A stretch of DNA of 64,000 nucleotides from Dendrolimus kikuchii (Eukaryota; Arthropoda; Insecta; Lepidoptera; Lasiocampidae). Positions 19,126-31,007 of the stretch are shown one piece after another. The DNA is taken from positions 4,796,001-4,860,000 of the forward strand of contig CM034412.1 in assembly GCA_019925095.2 (NCBI GenBank), in the 5' to 3' direction. Position 1 is the stretch's first letter. Each line of letters opens with the position of its first letter. The notes beneath the pieces were generated by a model that worked only from the letters and a program-made list of their open reading frames with translations, was not told the origin of the DNA and made no database searches. Both the position numbers and the translations under genes were made by a program.

Positions 19126-19777
19126 TTTTTTTTATTGCAGGAGTCCAGCAGACAGGCAGTCGGCCCACTTGATGGAAAGCGGTTACCATCGCCTATGGAC
19201 ATTTGCAACACCAAAGGTGCTACAAATGCGCTGCTGCTCTCTTAAGGGAGACTGGAACCTAGTCACTAATGCCGGAACACAACTCACGGTTGTTATGGCG
19301 ACATACCGTAGACCAGGGGTGGTAGCCATCCAGTCGGACAAATGCCCTGCCACCTGGCTGTGGGTTGTTTTGTCGCCTCTTACGACAGACCGCCCTTTTT
19401 TTTTTATACAGGGGAAATCCGTTTGAGGACCGTAGGCCACGCGAGGGGGAAAGGTCGCGGCCCGTGAGTGGGATTCGCCAGGTCGGGGTGGCACTAGCAC
19501 CCCACGTTGAGATGTGAGATGCTATTGCCACGCCGCGGTTAGGGATACCCACTAAAACCCCTGTCCGATCCCAAGCGTCCTTTGTCCGGGCTGTGGGCTC
19601 GCTCGCGCATTCACCACCAGCCCGGACGGACGGCGGCCGGCCCCTTTGCGGGCTGGCCTCACCATTTGGTAGCCGGAGATCTGGGTCTCTCCGGCTCCTC
19701 TACCTCACCGCGAGGTGAGAGACGATAGACCGCCCGGCCGCAGGAAATTGTATTCTTTCTCCGTTCCTGCACGGATA
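19126..19777 (-). mobile_element. SINE-B, full length, interrupted by R1-like tail
   Basis: 3' half at 19126-19395 and 5' end at 19727-19777, separated by a 331-bp R1-like insertion. The two halves rejoin exactly within GACAGACCGCCCGGCCGCAGG once the 9-bp TSD is accounted for. Confidence 0.92.
19396..19726 (-). mobile_element. R1-clade-like LINE 3' tail with 9-bp TSD
   Basis: Plus strand begins with a T run (poly-A in reverse), followed by 'CAGGGGAAATCCGTTTGAGG' and CACTAAAACCCCTG, the reverse of the shared TTTTAGTGGG box. TSD AGACCGCCC is at 19387-19395 and 19727-19735. Strongly GC-rich (CCGGACGGACGGCGGCCGG region) relative to its flanks. Confidence 0.88.
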
Positions 19778-20321
19778 GAATTTATATTTAATAGATTTTT
19801 CCCACGCTTTCCAGTTTAATTGAATTGTAGAATATAGAGGTCACGTCTATAGTTAGGCATTATTTAATGATAATTAAATCTAAATAATCTCCGCCATTCC
19901 GGGCGCATATTTGCGATCTGCCAAACAAGGACATTCGACGTTTCCGTGTTGATTCATTTGCAGGGGGATTATGTTAGAAGCTTATAGCGGGATAACTTCT
20001 TGCTGGACTAAACTCTATAACAAGCATTAAACAATCAGGTAGGTACATATTAATGTAGGAATGTTAAGAATGGCTTGTTGTGTAACGGAACGCAAGTGTA
20101 GATTGAATGAGTTGAATGGTGGAGATTTGATTGAATGGAGAGCTAAGAGTCGTGAGTGGAAAGCGTAAGGGGGTGGTTGGTTGCGTGTTAAGACGCAGTT
20201 GTTTTTAAAGCGTTTTCTAAAGTGTATAAACTTTAAAGAAGATTAAAGTATTTATTCGAAGAAGGTCTGTTTTATTCAAACAAACCAATTTCTAACAACC
20301 ACCCACCACGCCTCCCTTACA
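19778..20321. other. No gene seen
   Basis: Includes the slightly unusual G-rich stretch GTAAGGGGGTGGTTGGTTGCG near 20166 (partial quote: AAGGGGGTGGTTGG). No repeat family or coding frame recognised. Confidence 0.35.
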
Positions 20322-20593
20322 TTTTTTTTATTTTTTTATTGCAGGATATCAGCAGACAGGCAGACGGCCCACTTGATGGAAAGCGGTTACCATCGCCTAT
20401 GGACATTTGCAACACCAAAGTTGCTACAAATGCGCTGCTGCTCTCTTAAGGGAGAGTGGAACCTGGTCACTAATGCCGGAATACAACTCAAAGGTTGTTA
20501 TGGCGACATACTTTAGACCAGGTGTGGTAGCCATCCAGTCGGGCAAATGCCCTACCACCTGGCTGTGGGTTGTTAAGTCGCTTCTTACGACAG
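20322..20593 (-). mobile_element. SINE-B, 5' end missing
   Basis: Runs from the T tract through TTGCAGGATATCAGCAGAC to CTTCTTACGACAG, then stops about 45 bp short of the family 5' end. Confidence 0.88.
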
Positions 20594-20729
20594 TTAATTT
20601 TTTTTAGTTTATTAATACTTAATAAAAGGTCTCAATGTCTTAACAGACGACATAAAAGCTCGAGACATCCCTGACTAAGTTAGGGCAATATTTGGGCTTG
20701 ACAGGCCCAACAAATTAAAAAAATTATTA

Positions 20730-20823
20730 CATACATACATAACTTCACGCCAGTTCCTTGCGGAGTAGGCACGAACAACAGAGCGCCATTTAGGCTTATT
20801 CTTACACACCTCACTTGCTTCTT
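20730..20823 (-). mobile_element. RTE-A LINE copy, 94-bp stub
   Basis: ACATACATACATAACTTCAC tail followed by the last about 25 codons, ending at the EASEV region. A one-base deletion (AGTTCCTTGCGG) breaks the frame. The TSD is not clear (AAATTATTA versus AAATATTAC). Confidence 0.82.
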
Positions 20824-21859
20824 AAATATTACCAACCCATAAACGTTCCACCACTAAATAATCTCACCTCAACTAAGGAGAATGGATGGCATGCATACAA
20901 TTAGTTGTTGAATAGGTAGTAGTAGTAGGTTGATCAGTAATTTCAATGTGCATGTCTCACCATATTTTCCTTCACCGTCAGCATGTTTTTTTTTTTGGAA
21001 CAATACGCAAGTTAGGTCAGAAAACTGCCTCAGCAGTGCATGTTTCTCGATGAAGATTTGAACACGCCACGAACAAGCCATTGGCCCGTCACATTCTCGT
21101 GAGAACATCAGAAAAGATCAGAGACTTTTATTTATTGTTATAAAGTGGAGTTGGAAACTACGTACTTGAAATAAAAAGTGAATGCTTTATCTAATATATA
21201 CGGCTGCCTCGACTTCATGTGTTGGCTTTAAAAATATGAATTCCAGAATATTCCATCCAATACTACGGTTTTATTTCAGAAAATGTGCTATCGATCAGTG
21301 TAAAAATTGCATCAGATTCAAATTGTTTTTCAATCTGGCCACTTTTAACCATTCACAGGAAAATTCCTGCGGGATTTCCGGGGTAAAAAGTACCGCAGAC
21401 TTTCAAGTCCAAGAATTTGTAGTAGTTCTTACGTAAATCCCGAACAAACAAACAGATAAGAAATAAAAAAATATGTATCGTGTTCTCCAACGGTCACATA
21501 GTTTTTCCAGTTTTTTTTAGATATTTTCAATGAACTGACATGACGTTTTTATAATATTATAGTTTTTAATATTTTTTTTTAAATATTAATGAAAATGTAA
21601 CACTTGGGTGATGATGATAATTAGTATGCCATTAGAGTCCAATCTTATCTTTCTATCCTGTCTATATAAGATGTATACACATATGTACATCTATCTTTCT
21701 TCAACACTTATACGCTGGTATATCTACGACGTATTACACCTACTTCTAAAACTAATCACATGCAGTTCTTGAGGTGCATAGTAAGCTGGTAATATTACCT
21801 CGGAGTGACTTTGAAAGTTATATTTTGCATTAAGACTTAAAATAATAATAATAAATGAT
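20824..21859. other. No gene; faint repeat fragment
   Basis: 21350-21460 (AAAATTCCTGCGGGATTTCC...GGGGTAAAAAGTA) resembles the widespread 'cgggaatttccgggataaaaagtagcc' lepidopteran repeat, also seen at 33310-33370 and 40048-40230. Otherwise nothing. Confidence 0.4.
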
Positions 21860-22057
21860 CGGCCGACAAACACACATATAGTATATCCCCAAATTAAGCA
21901 AGTTACACTTGTGTTACGGGTAATATACAACGGATAAGTCGGGGACCGATCCCAGACACCAAGACCATGGTAAATAAAGGAATTCTAGGCGGAGCCTCTG
22001 TGTCGCAGTGAGGTAAGCCATCAAAGGCTTAGCCCGGTCAACCACCGAGGCCGTCAA
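21860..22057 (-). mobile_element. tSINE-2 copy, diverged head
   Basis: Reverse complement: GACGGCCTCGGTGGTTGACC, then a damaged B box region and the body with the GGTCTTGGTGTCTGGGATCGG segment (quoted in part: GGTGTCTGGGATCGG) shared with the 39241 copy. Confidence 0.75.
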
Positions 22058-23521
22058 ATAAATAAATCGCTATCGCTGTCTCTACCGCTTGCAAATTAAG
22101 CCTAACTATCAAACATGCGTAAACAAATGCATCTGAGTCATGTCGACCTTGAAATAGACTGGTTCATTACTATTTAGCCAATCAGTAGTCCTAGCACACG
22201 GTCCTTTGTTTACAACATAAGGTTTGTCACGCATCACACATCCAAATCGCTATTTGGTATTTCAACAATTTTTTAATACATCAAATATGTAAGTATGTAT
22301 GGTCCGTACGTGTATGACGTACAATTTTTATCAGAAAAATTGCGTTTGCACTGCTTATAGATAACTATTTCTATTCATTTTTCTCCTTACAAGATCCATA
22401 AATTACGTCCCACGTTAGGGGGGGGGGGGGGTGACGAAATGTGACAAGGGGTAGGAGAGGTCCCTAAATTTCGTGACGTCACATTTCAAAATCTATACAA
22501 AAAAAACAATTGCTAAAAAAGTCTCGCTAAACCTCGAGAGCGGCTGGACTTTTGAATTTGGCTAATTTTGGTTTTTAATTATTTCTGGAAGTCCAGGGAA
22601 GGTTTAAAAGGTGAGTAAAAATGAAAAAAATGCTTGGAATATAGTAAAAACCACAATTTCGTTTTCCCTTAGTAACTATTCCTACCTGTCAAACATTTGA
22701 TGTTCGTTCCGTCGTTTAGAGATCAATTAAATTTAAAAGTTGTTCAGAAATCAAATTAAATTTAAAAGTGAAGTTTTTTTGATGATGATGTAGTCAAGAG
22801 TGGCGATGAAGACAATATATAATAAGAAACATTCCAAGAATAAGTAAAAAAATAAAGAATAATATACTTTATATACTATACAAAAATTAGATATATCATA
22901 TTATATACTTTTTGGTAGATTGCGTTTGAGTTAAAGTTAAAATATTGTAATAAAATAAAGAAATCACATCAAAAAGTGTATTACTATTAAGGAAACTTAA
23001 TCTAACCAAGTCATGTTATATCACAACAGATTCCACAATATTACTTGAATCCACCATCCATCCATCGCAGAGTAACCATTCGAGATTGTTCGTCAAGCCT
23101 AATTGATTTATCATGTAAGTCTTATCAAAAGAACTTGTTTACAAAATAATTACAATCATTACAATTCAACTGACCAGAACCGTGACTAATTCTAACAAAA
23201 CACTATTTTTTTTACAAAGTTAATGTTCTACACACATTCAAATGCGATTACATTTAAATGAAATTAATGAAACATGGCGTCGACGAAAAAAAAAACAGAA
23301 AATAAAAATAGTGTTGCCATAAAGAAATGTTTATGTTTTATTTGACGGGTGTACCGCACGCAACGTCATGGAAAAATGGAAAACGTAGATTCTAGTCTAT
23401 GATAAAAATTAAAATGAACATGACCATATACTATTTTAATTAGTTCAATTTAAAAAAAGTGTAATTTTAGTTACTATTGTACTAATATAAACTTACAACT
23501 CCAAATCCTAAATTGTAACAA
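22058..23521. other. No gene; G-run repeat fragment
   Basis: A 14-G run at 22418-22431 is followed by GTGACGAAATGTGAC and AAATTTCGTGACGTCACATTT, an inverted arrangement suggesting a decayed DNA element. A short tandem duplication, AAATTAAATTTAAAAGT, lies at 22724-22765. No coding frame is supported. Confidence 0.35.
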
Positions 23522-23623
23522 CGCATTAGCGTTGCCATTCAAAGAGGGAATGCAGCCAGTTATTTAGGAGCATTCCTAGCTGATAGCGGTCTGGCACTGG
23601 ATTTTTGGACGTCTTGTTTATAG
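23522..23623 (+). pseudogene. LINE ORF C-terminal tip
   Basis: 34 codons including the TAG stop encode RISVAIQRGNAASYLGAFLA, then DFWTSCL. Same signature as 18364-18471 but a different family. The following 3' UTR (TAGCGTTAAAAGTAACG...) is shared with the interrupted copy at 34190-35060. Confidence 0.65.
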
Positions 23624-25099
23624 CGTTAAAAGTAACGACGTTAATGATTAGTGTGTGTACATACATTATTTGTCAATGTTTAACGTCATAATCAATTAAC
23701 GACAACGTCGCATTACAAATAACGCGTTAAACTCAACGCTACATCTGCGTGAAACCGGCAAAAAGCTTCTTAGTCGCTTTGTCATTATTATTTATATATG
23801 ACATACACATTTAGTAGGGTAATTTTGATGTAATAAATTCTCTGTTGTTTCCATTATTCAAGTAGGTATCTACATTACTAGACGTATCTACTTTTATGAA
23901 AGAATAGATATACAAAAAAACTAGTTGCCATTTAATTCCAATCAATACATGGGAATCTACACTAAACAAACGAAGAGAATATTTAAATAGATAGTTTTTA
24001 CGATTCCATAATACAACCGAAATCCTTTTAAAGATGTCGGAACAAAAACTTGAAATTCTTTGACGTATAAGGTTGGCGCCCCTGGCATCGAACGCGTTGC
24101 CATTTGAATAAAGAATTAGAATTAACAAAAAATACAACATTAGAAAGAGTGAGAACGCATGTGCGATAAGGATAGACGATCTTCTGATTGGCTGACAGCT
24201 TTTTACATCTAAGTTCCCCTAATCTTCATTTTGAACAACATCTGCTAGTGCTGTTTAAACAAAATAACACTTTACATTTGTGTAATTATGTTACAATTTG
24301 CAATGCACTTAAAAAGACTTAGATTTTTTTTATTATCTAGTCTATTTGTTCTATATAAATGTTTACAAATATCTGAGAAGTTAAGGTGAACGTTTTGAAA
24401 AAGGAAGCTTTGGGCTTGACAGCTATTGGTCAGCAAATGTTGTAACTGAACAATTGCAACATTGAAGAGTTCTGTAGACCGTCCTTTATTAAAAAAAAAG
24501 TATTGTACATGTTTGGTCAGAAATCATAGATTAATTTAAACTAATTACTTTTTTAAACATTAGCGATTTACAATAATTATGTAATATAAACTTAAAATTG
24601 ATAGCAACAATTATACGTGAGACACAAGAGCCTAATTAAATTTAACGGTTGCTTATAAACGTCATTATAGTTAATGACTCCTGGAAAAGCAGGAATCCAT
24701 GAACAACACGTGAATGGAATAAATTATGTTATCGAAACGATTCAATAAACGATAAGGCTTTTATGATTGATCAGGTCCCCTCACTAGCTTGTACAGTAAA
24801 CTTAAAGAATTACCTCTGGCTTACAGGCCTGGATGCCAAGCCATAAACTCAAAAAAATAGATAGTTTGAATTTTTTGCCGAAACTTGAAAAGTGATTTAA
24901 AAAATTAAGGTAGGCATATATCTAAATCTAATCTAATAAATCTATTAAAAATATATCAAACAAAATACACTAATTTTGTGGAGTTATTTAGGTATAGTGC
25001 TTTTAGAAATGAATTAAGAACTAAGGAGGTAAAGATGGTGCGTCGCAGGCGCATATCGCAATTCTTTCACCCTACCGGTTCCTTTAATTGACCAAAGCA
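23624..25099. other. No gene; LINE tail scrap at 24795-24862
   Basis: 24800-24862 (CTCTGGCTTACAGGCCTGGATGCCAAGCCATAAACTC; only the core GCCAAGCCATAAAC is diagnostic) is a LINE 3' end also seen at 49545-49625. The remainder is AT-rich and unassigned. Confidence 0.45.
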
Positions 25100-25445
25100 A
25101 ACGGTGGCCAGGGGTTATCTACTGTTATCTAATGCTCGTAGGACCTAAGTTAGACATCTAATTCAAATCAAAAATACACTTTACTCGCCTTTCTTTCGGC
25201 AAACTTATTTATCAATATCGATTCCAGTTTTTCTAAATTTTCTGTCCATAGCGGACAATAATGACAAGTCTAATAGACATTTCTGTTGGCCCAGCAGTTA
25301 TTCTCAAAAATGTTATTAATCTATAAAAGATTATGGATAGTGTTTTAAGAATTTTTGCTTACACACTTTCGGGGCCCCTGTAGCCTGGGGGCCCCGTATC
25401 ATTGATACGGCTGATAGGGGCGGTAGCTACGCCCCTGTTACTGAG
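25100..25445 (+). repeat. Repeat P, copy 1
   Basis: Inverse match of 36206-36540 (shared: ATCTATAAAAGATTnTGnAT, AAGAATTTTTGCT.ACACACTTTCGGGGCCC). It ends in a perfect palindrome CCGTATCA-T-TGATACGG (25394-25410). GGGGCCCC appears twice here and once in the other copy. Confidence 0.65.
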
Positions 25446-26361
25446 CCTAGCTCATCGAAGTCAATGGGTAATATGATATCAGAAATAATTAAATTATATA
25501 GTTATTTTAATTAAGTAGATTAATTTTATCGAGTTCTTTATAAGAAATATTCCGAATAAACAAAACGTAACCTACTTAGTGTTATGAAATTAAAATCATA
25601 ACTGTATCAATGGATTTATTATTCAAATCAAATCGTTCCGCGTGGATGGTCCGTGTAAACGCATTTTTCTGAATAAATTTCTTTTTGTTCGTCATCGTCG
25701 TCACTCGTACGAAATCCTGTTTATCTTATAGTATCATTAAATTAATACGTGAAGCAAAAACAATGAACCCATTTTTACGAAAATTGCGCGGACGGAGGAG
25801 TATGAAATTTCGCACACTTATAGATTAAATAGAGAAGGAGTGCAGAATGCTAATATTTTTTTACAAGATTTTTATTACCTTGCAATGGATGTATTTATGT
25901 AAGTTCGGGTGGAAGCTTGCAAGTTAAATTTGACCAACTTCCCGGTTTACGATTGAGCTGAAATTTTGCACAATGCAATAATATAGCACCATGTAACTGA
26001 TCTGATAATGGTGTCGGAAGGTGGTCATAGGAAGTCCTGTACTAAACAAGATAAACCCGTCGTGTTTGAGCTCGTTTTACTTGTCTTGGCTAGCACTCTG
26101 CTGCTACATGATACCCAGGATCTTAAAAGCTTGTATTTAAAAACCTTTTTAAAAAAGCTTATTTTTAATTATGCATAAAAAATACTTTAAATCAATAAAA
26201 AAAACATTACACACACTACTATGTATTTGACACAAACACGAATATATATTCTTTTGTTTATTGTTAAAGTCAAATTAAAAGTGTAGCCTTGGCGAAATCT
26301 GTGATTATAGAAGTATATTCTTTGACAACAGAACCTTGATAATGTTCAAACTTATAATTTA

Positions 26362-26987
26362 TTTATTTAATTATTACATATCCAACAGCTATATTTAAAC
26401 TTAAAACAATCAACTCTCTTTAATATGAATGTTGCCAATTACTGGATACTTCACGCTTTACAGTGTATTTGTCCAAGACCAAGACCGCAATAAAGAGTTT
26501 CTTTATGTTAAGCTCTATATAAATGTAGTATATTTAAAAAAATAAAAAATAATGTAAAGTAATGTAAAATAAAAAATGTAGAATAATGTAAAATAATGCC
26601 TGCTGTAGCATCCCCTATATAGTATATGTTGTATATAAGTAACTAAAAAATAATATTTAATAAATATACAGATATTCATATTATATATATTTATAATATT
26701 CATATATATAATGCAGTAATACATGTTATACAAACTAAAAATAAAACTATACAGACAAAGGCGTGGATATTTATGGTGCCTAATAAACAGTTAAAATATC
26801 AGCCTAATTTTTCTAGTATCTTTGATTTATAAATTAATTTTGAATGATGGAAAATATCTATATCATTAAATTTGTTGTTATAAGTGGCAGTAAGACGAGC
26901 AAGCACTTCATTTAAGCCATAATTAGTTCTTCTACAGGGCACATGAAATAATTTGTTGTAGCTAGAGCGTGTTTTGTTTGTGTTTGT
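26362..26987 (-). mobile_element. LINE 3' end inserted in a Helitron
   Basis: TSD TTATAATTTA at 26352-26361 and 26988-26997, matching the uninterrupted Helitron sequence. On the minus strand it carries an ORF C-terminus and then an AT-rich 3' UTR. Confidence 0.85.
26799..26987 (-). pseudogene. LINE ORF C-terminus, frame intact
   Basis: Reads in one frame to a TGA at 26799-26801. It includes LFHVPCRRTNYGLNEVLARL, then KFNDIDIFHHS and ends KSKILEKLG. The pattern (R.YG.N.VLARL...N......D.F) fits the C-terminus of jockey/CR1-like ORF2 proteins. It has no frame damage over 63 codons, so the insertion is young or selection-tested until recently. Confidence 0.7.
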
Positions 26988-27124
26988 TTATAATTTAAAT
27001 CAATCATGGTCGAATTTTGACCACTGGGCGACCACTAGTAGTATGAATTCAAAAACTGCCAATAAATAAATAAATTAATCAATTCTTTAAATTACAATAA
27101 ATTCTAGTATTCCTAACCGAATTC

Positions 27125-27204
27125 AAAATTTCATACACCTCCCCGTCCGTGCAATTTTCGTAAAAAGGGGTACAAAGTCTTTGCTTCACGTATTAATATA
27201 ATGA
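27125..27204 (-). mobile_element. Helitron F fragment, 5' end only
   Basis: Reverse complement begins TCATTATATTAATACGTGAA and stops after about 80 bp, just beyond 'GTATGAAATTT'. Confidence 0.75.
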
Positions 27205-27599
27205 TTAGTCGTCATATTACTGAACCCCTTTTGTTTCTACAATGTATACCAACAACTGATGTAGATCGTACCGAATCGTACGCAAGTTTTTATTTCGTAC
27301 AAATTTACCTTTTTACGATCAACGTAATTCGTAGAAAACTATCGGCGAACTTATTTTATATTGTAATGTATACGTTACAAGAAGCGTATCGACAGGTTTT
27401 AAGAACTAATCACAATGAGTTAGCGGACCCATTCCGCTTCAATTGAAGGGGGAGCTCGTTAGAAGTGGGGAGTGATCAAGTGATGTATCAGGTATGCTCT
27501 TAAATTGTTATCAGATGTTCTTCACCTTGATTACAAATGTCGGGTTCCTTCTATAATCCATTCATTATATGGTTAAATTTTACATGAACTCCATACAAC
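27205..27599. other. No gene seen
   Basis: The open frame 27201-27446 overlaps a Helitron end and shows no motif. Nothing else recognised. Confidence 0.35.
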
Positions 27600-27870
27600 T
27601 TTTTTTATTGCAGTTCAGCAGACAGGCAGACGGCCCACTTGATGGAAAGCGGTTACCATCGCCCATGGACATTTGCAGCACCAAATGTGCTACAAATGCG
27701 TTGCTGCTCTCTTAAGGGAGACTGGAACGTGATCACTACTTCCGAAACATAACTCAGGGTTATTATGGCGGCATACTCTAGACCAGGGGTGGCTGTGGGT
27801 TTTTTGTCGCCTCATGCGACAGGCCGCCTGGCCGCAGAAAATTGTACTCTTTCTCCGTCCCTGCACAAGT
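27600..27870 (-). mobile_element. SINE-B with 38-bp internal deletion
   Basis: A full-length copy except that GGGGTGG is joined directly to CTGTGGG, losing the CCATCCAGTCGGGC segment. The TGG repeat at the junction suggests a microhomology-mediated loss. Confidence 0.88.
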
Positions 27871-27944
27871 AACTCTTTTCTACCAGGGATAAGGTAAATG
27901 GATCATTCATCATTAGGTATTTATTAACGGAACTACCGTCAGTA

Positions 27945-28030
27945 TTAATAATCCATCAATCCCTGCCAAGGGTTGCCTAAAAGAAATCGCTTTTTAGCAA
28001 TAAGGTCGTCTCTTGTATCAACTATCTTTT
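27945..28030 (+). mobile_element. LINE 3' tail fragment
   Basis: ATCCCTGCCAAGGGTTGCCT and ATCGCTTTTTAGCAATAAGG; no terminal repeat tail. The following 28030-28337 is unassigned. Confidence 0.65.
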
Positions 28031-28349
28031 TCTACTTATGTTTGTCTATGCTTTGCTGCAGTGGCGGATTTACCAATAGGCTGGAACGTAGGGCGGTAGA
28101 TTTTAGAGTGGCGGCAAATTTGAAGCCAAATTTTTTCTTGTCTTACAGAAATTAAAAATATCATATTTATATACCTAAATATTCCTGATTAATCAAATAA
28201 AATCACATCACACATAAAACGATCTTAAATTATCCTGTTTCTAATCATTATTGAACACACAGTAATAATTTTAAAATTTTATTAGGTCCACCCGCGGAGT
28301 GGAAAATTTTATAAAAAAAAACATTAAAAATATTAAATAACTAACATTT

Positions 28350-28773
28350 AATATTTTCTTAAATTTTCGCGACTTGTATACATAATAAACAACGGACCCC
28401 AAACCAACTTGACTGATAATTACTTTTATTTTTCCTTCCACCCATTTTAATATTATATAAAATTATTAGAGCTAGGCATGTTTGCTGAAGAGTTTTTTGC
28501 GCCGCTTCTTCTCTTCAAGCCATAATATGTTGCGAAGCGGTAGTAAATTAGATTAGGCTCCCATAGAGTAAATAATAACCATAAACAAAATTAAAACTAA
28601 ATAATTAAAATTAACAAGTTGGCGGTAGGCTAAATAAAACTTTAACAATACTCCTTGACACTTGACATCTTTGTCTTCCGTGATCACGGCCACTGAAAAG
28701 TGGCCGAAACGTCGGAAAAACCAAAATCAAATAAAATTACCGCGCTTAAAACCGTTAAAATGTAGTTTTATTA
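28350..28773 (+). mobile_element. GCCGAAACGTCGG-type element (D) with 12-bp TSD
   Basis: 424 bp flanked by TAACTAACATTT (28338-28349, 28774-28785). The ends are imperfect inverted copies of each other (TACATAATAAAnAACG... / ...CGTTAAAATGTAGTTTTATTAT, shown in part). The interior has the stem CCGCTTC / GAAGCGG (28502-28508, 28534-28540). Near the 3' end is GTGATCACGGCCACTG-AAAAGTGGCC followed by GAAACGTCGG. The variable-length TSD argues for retroposition. A Penelope-like origin is a guess. Confidence 0.7.
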
Positions 28774-28785
28774 TAACTAACATTT

Positions 28786-29579
28786 TTTTTAGAAATCGAC
28801 CTGAAATTTGGCAATATGTACTGACAATCCATAGATAAAACAACTACAATCTCCTATATATAGATATTAATGTTCTCTGTGATCTACAATGATCTGTCAA
28901 AGTCTGACGTCATTTAAGATTCACATGTTTTTCGGTTTACATCTAGGAAAACATACATTACCGTCTTTTACCTTCTTTGTGATCAGAAATAGTCAATATT
29001 GTACACCAATACCAAAATGAACTTACAGCCTAAAACTATACCTAATTATGCACAAATGGCTGTCTTCTTGAGATCTAAAATATCTATTTCTAACCACACA
29101 ATAACCATTAAATGTCAATATAAAGCAGAACGTGGCGTCATGAGAGTTTTACATATAGCATGTTACATTACTTAATCGATATATGTAGATTTGAATAGCA
29201 AAACTATTTCACAACAGTTAATCATCTAGTTTGCATAACACATTAACAAAAACTTTAATTGTTTGAAAAATTTCAAACAACAACCGTTAGCCGAGCGCAG
29301 GTGTGCCAACATTACGCAATAATTAAACGAAGCCAATGTCCAAGTATTTTAATATTGGCCATTGTGACTTATGCAACGCCCGGTCTATTGACTACCGGCT
29401 ATGAAGTATTTTCATTAAAATTGTTTTGGTCACAGAGTTGAGACGTATTGGAAATTTATGTGTAACGCTTGGATCGTTTGGGGTTGAGCTTTACTTGGGT
29501 AATGGATGCTAGTTTTCTGGTTCATTGTATCTATTTAATACACACAGATTAAAATGTAAGTAGTCATATGTATTAGGTA
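28786..29579. other. No gene seen
   Basis: AT-rich and unassigned; the frame at 29259-29441 has no motif. Confidence 0.4.
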
Positions 29580-29745
29580 AACTATCATCGCCATTATCAT
29601 CTCAGTTCATTCCTGGATTTGTCTGGAAGAGATCGCTTTTTAGTGATGACACCGCCCTTTGTGCAAAATTATGTATAGTTGTAGTCTGTAAGTTTATTTT
29701 TGTATTGGTGTACAATAAAGAGTTATCTATCTTGACTAACACTAG
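29580..29745 (+). mobile_element. LINE 3' tail
   Basis: GTCTGGAAGAGATCGCTTTTTAG..., ending GGTGTACAATAAAGAGTTATC, the poly-A-signal tail of the 14498 family. Confidence 0.75.
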
Positions 29746-31003
29746 TGTACGCATATCTTCTGGTCTTTGTTAAGAAATAAATTTTACTCTTTCTACAAAA
29801 CATTTAGGTATCTTATTATGAACAATTGTAGATGACAGCAAGAATGTTTTTATTGTAAATGTGTGTATGTAGAAAATGCAACAGCAAAATATAAACTTAC
29901 AGAATACCTGATTACAATGCACCTGCAGGTTTCATACATACATCGGTCATACTGATGTGCAGGTTTAATACTGATAATTCCTTCGTCACCCCCGTGAGAC
30001 AATTGAAAAAAATTTAGGTTAATATTTTTGTACGTTTATTTTCTAGACTACTTATACTTTAAAATGGACATTGTCATTCCTATCTTATTATTTTAAATCC
30101 AGATATTAAATATTTACTGAGAAATTAATTTATCTTCTTCTCTTCGTTCATCCACCACATATTGGTGACTCTGACGTGATGCAGAGAAAAAAATAAACAG
30201 AGCCAGAAAAAGCTGCTTACCATCAAACATGATCTGGTGCATGACTTACCTATCACTAGGCCATTGATAAACTTTATACGTTTTAGATAGAATTCCATTA
30301 AAATAATAGATCTGCTATGCAGTAAAATATTTAGCGATTCCTATTTAGAAATCAAAAATAATGTATTAAAAAAAAATAACCTCAGAAAGCTTTGTGCGTA
30401 ATTATATTAAAATGTCTGCAATTAGATGCACAGTAAAACAGTCATAAAATAGTATTTTCTATCCAAAATGACACTATAATTTACTTGAAATAACGATACA
30501 ATTGCCTACGCCACTCACACATAGCAAAAGTTGAAAGAACCCGTAATTTAATAGTTGAACGCAGCCGTAACACGTAATTTCGCCAAGTTGGCATCCCTGC
30601 CTAATGACAGTTGGAAGCGCGCGCAAATTCCAAGATGGCGGATGCAATAACAAAATGATGACGCGTTACGAATCAAATAAATTATTAGCTTAATTCGTTT
30701 TTGACTTTTAAATTTGAGAAATTGATAGAAATTACCTTTCTCTGTTAGAATTATTACTGCCACTAAATTAGAAAACTAATGAAAGAAAGTTTTTCTTGCT
30801 AGCGTTTTATTGTTTTACATTAAATTTACATTATATTTCGAACACGTTAATGACTTACTTGTGATAGTTTAATTTATTATTTTCTAATACATAAGCTGTT
30901 ACGGTTCTGTCTTTTTCTTTATGGCTCTATAAATTAAGTAAGCAGCTATGTAGTTTATATATCTATGATATGAAAATAAAATCAAATTACTGACAAGTGA
31001 ATA
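29746..31003. other. No gene; isolated CCAAGATGGCGG motif
   Basis: Mostly AT-rich. Around 30560-30660 it is locally GC-richer with CCAAGATGGCGGATG (about 30631-30645), which matches the YY1/Pleiohomeotic site. No coding exon is attached that I can support. Confidence 0.35.
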
Positions 31004-31007
31004 ATAT

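Larger units (their letters stand above)
25734..27038 (+). mobile_element. Non-autonomous Helitron (F family), split by a LINE
   Basis: Start A|TCATTAAATTAATACGTGAAGC; end GACCACTAG|T (27035-27038 is CTAG). An inverted GGTCGAA/TTTTGACC hairpin lies 12 bases before it. Compared with 38102-38410 and 55614-55947 it carries two extra blocks: about 290 bp at 25863-26155 (unrelated, CGATTGAGCTGAAATTTTGC-containing repeat) and a 626-bp LINE at 26362-26987. Confidence 0.75.

Noticed and set aside
23276..23345. Small peptide starting ATGGCGTCGACG
   Set aside because: Only 23 codons in an A-rich tract; no supporting context.
28710..28740. Intact hammerhead ribozyme
   Set aside because: GAAAC-GTC and a stem are present, but the CUGANGA box is not; I keep it only as a hypothesis.
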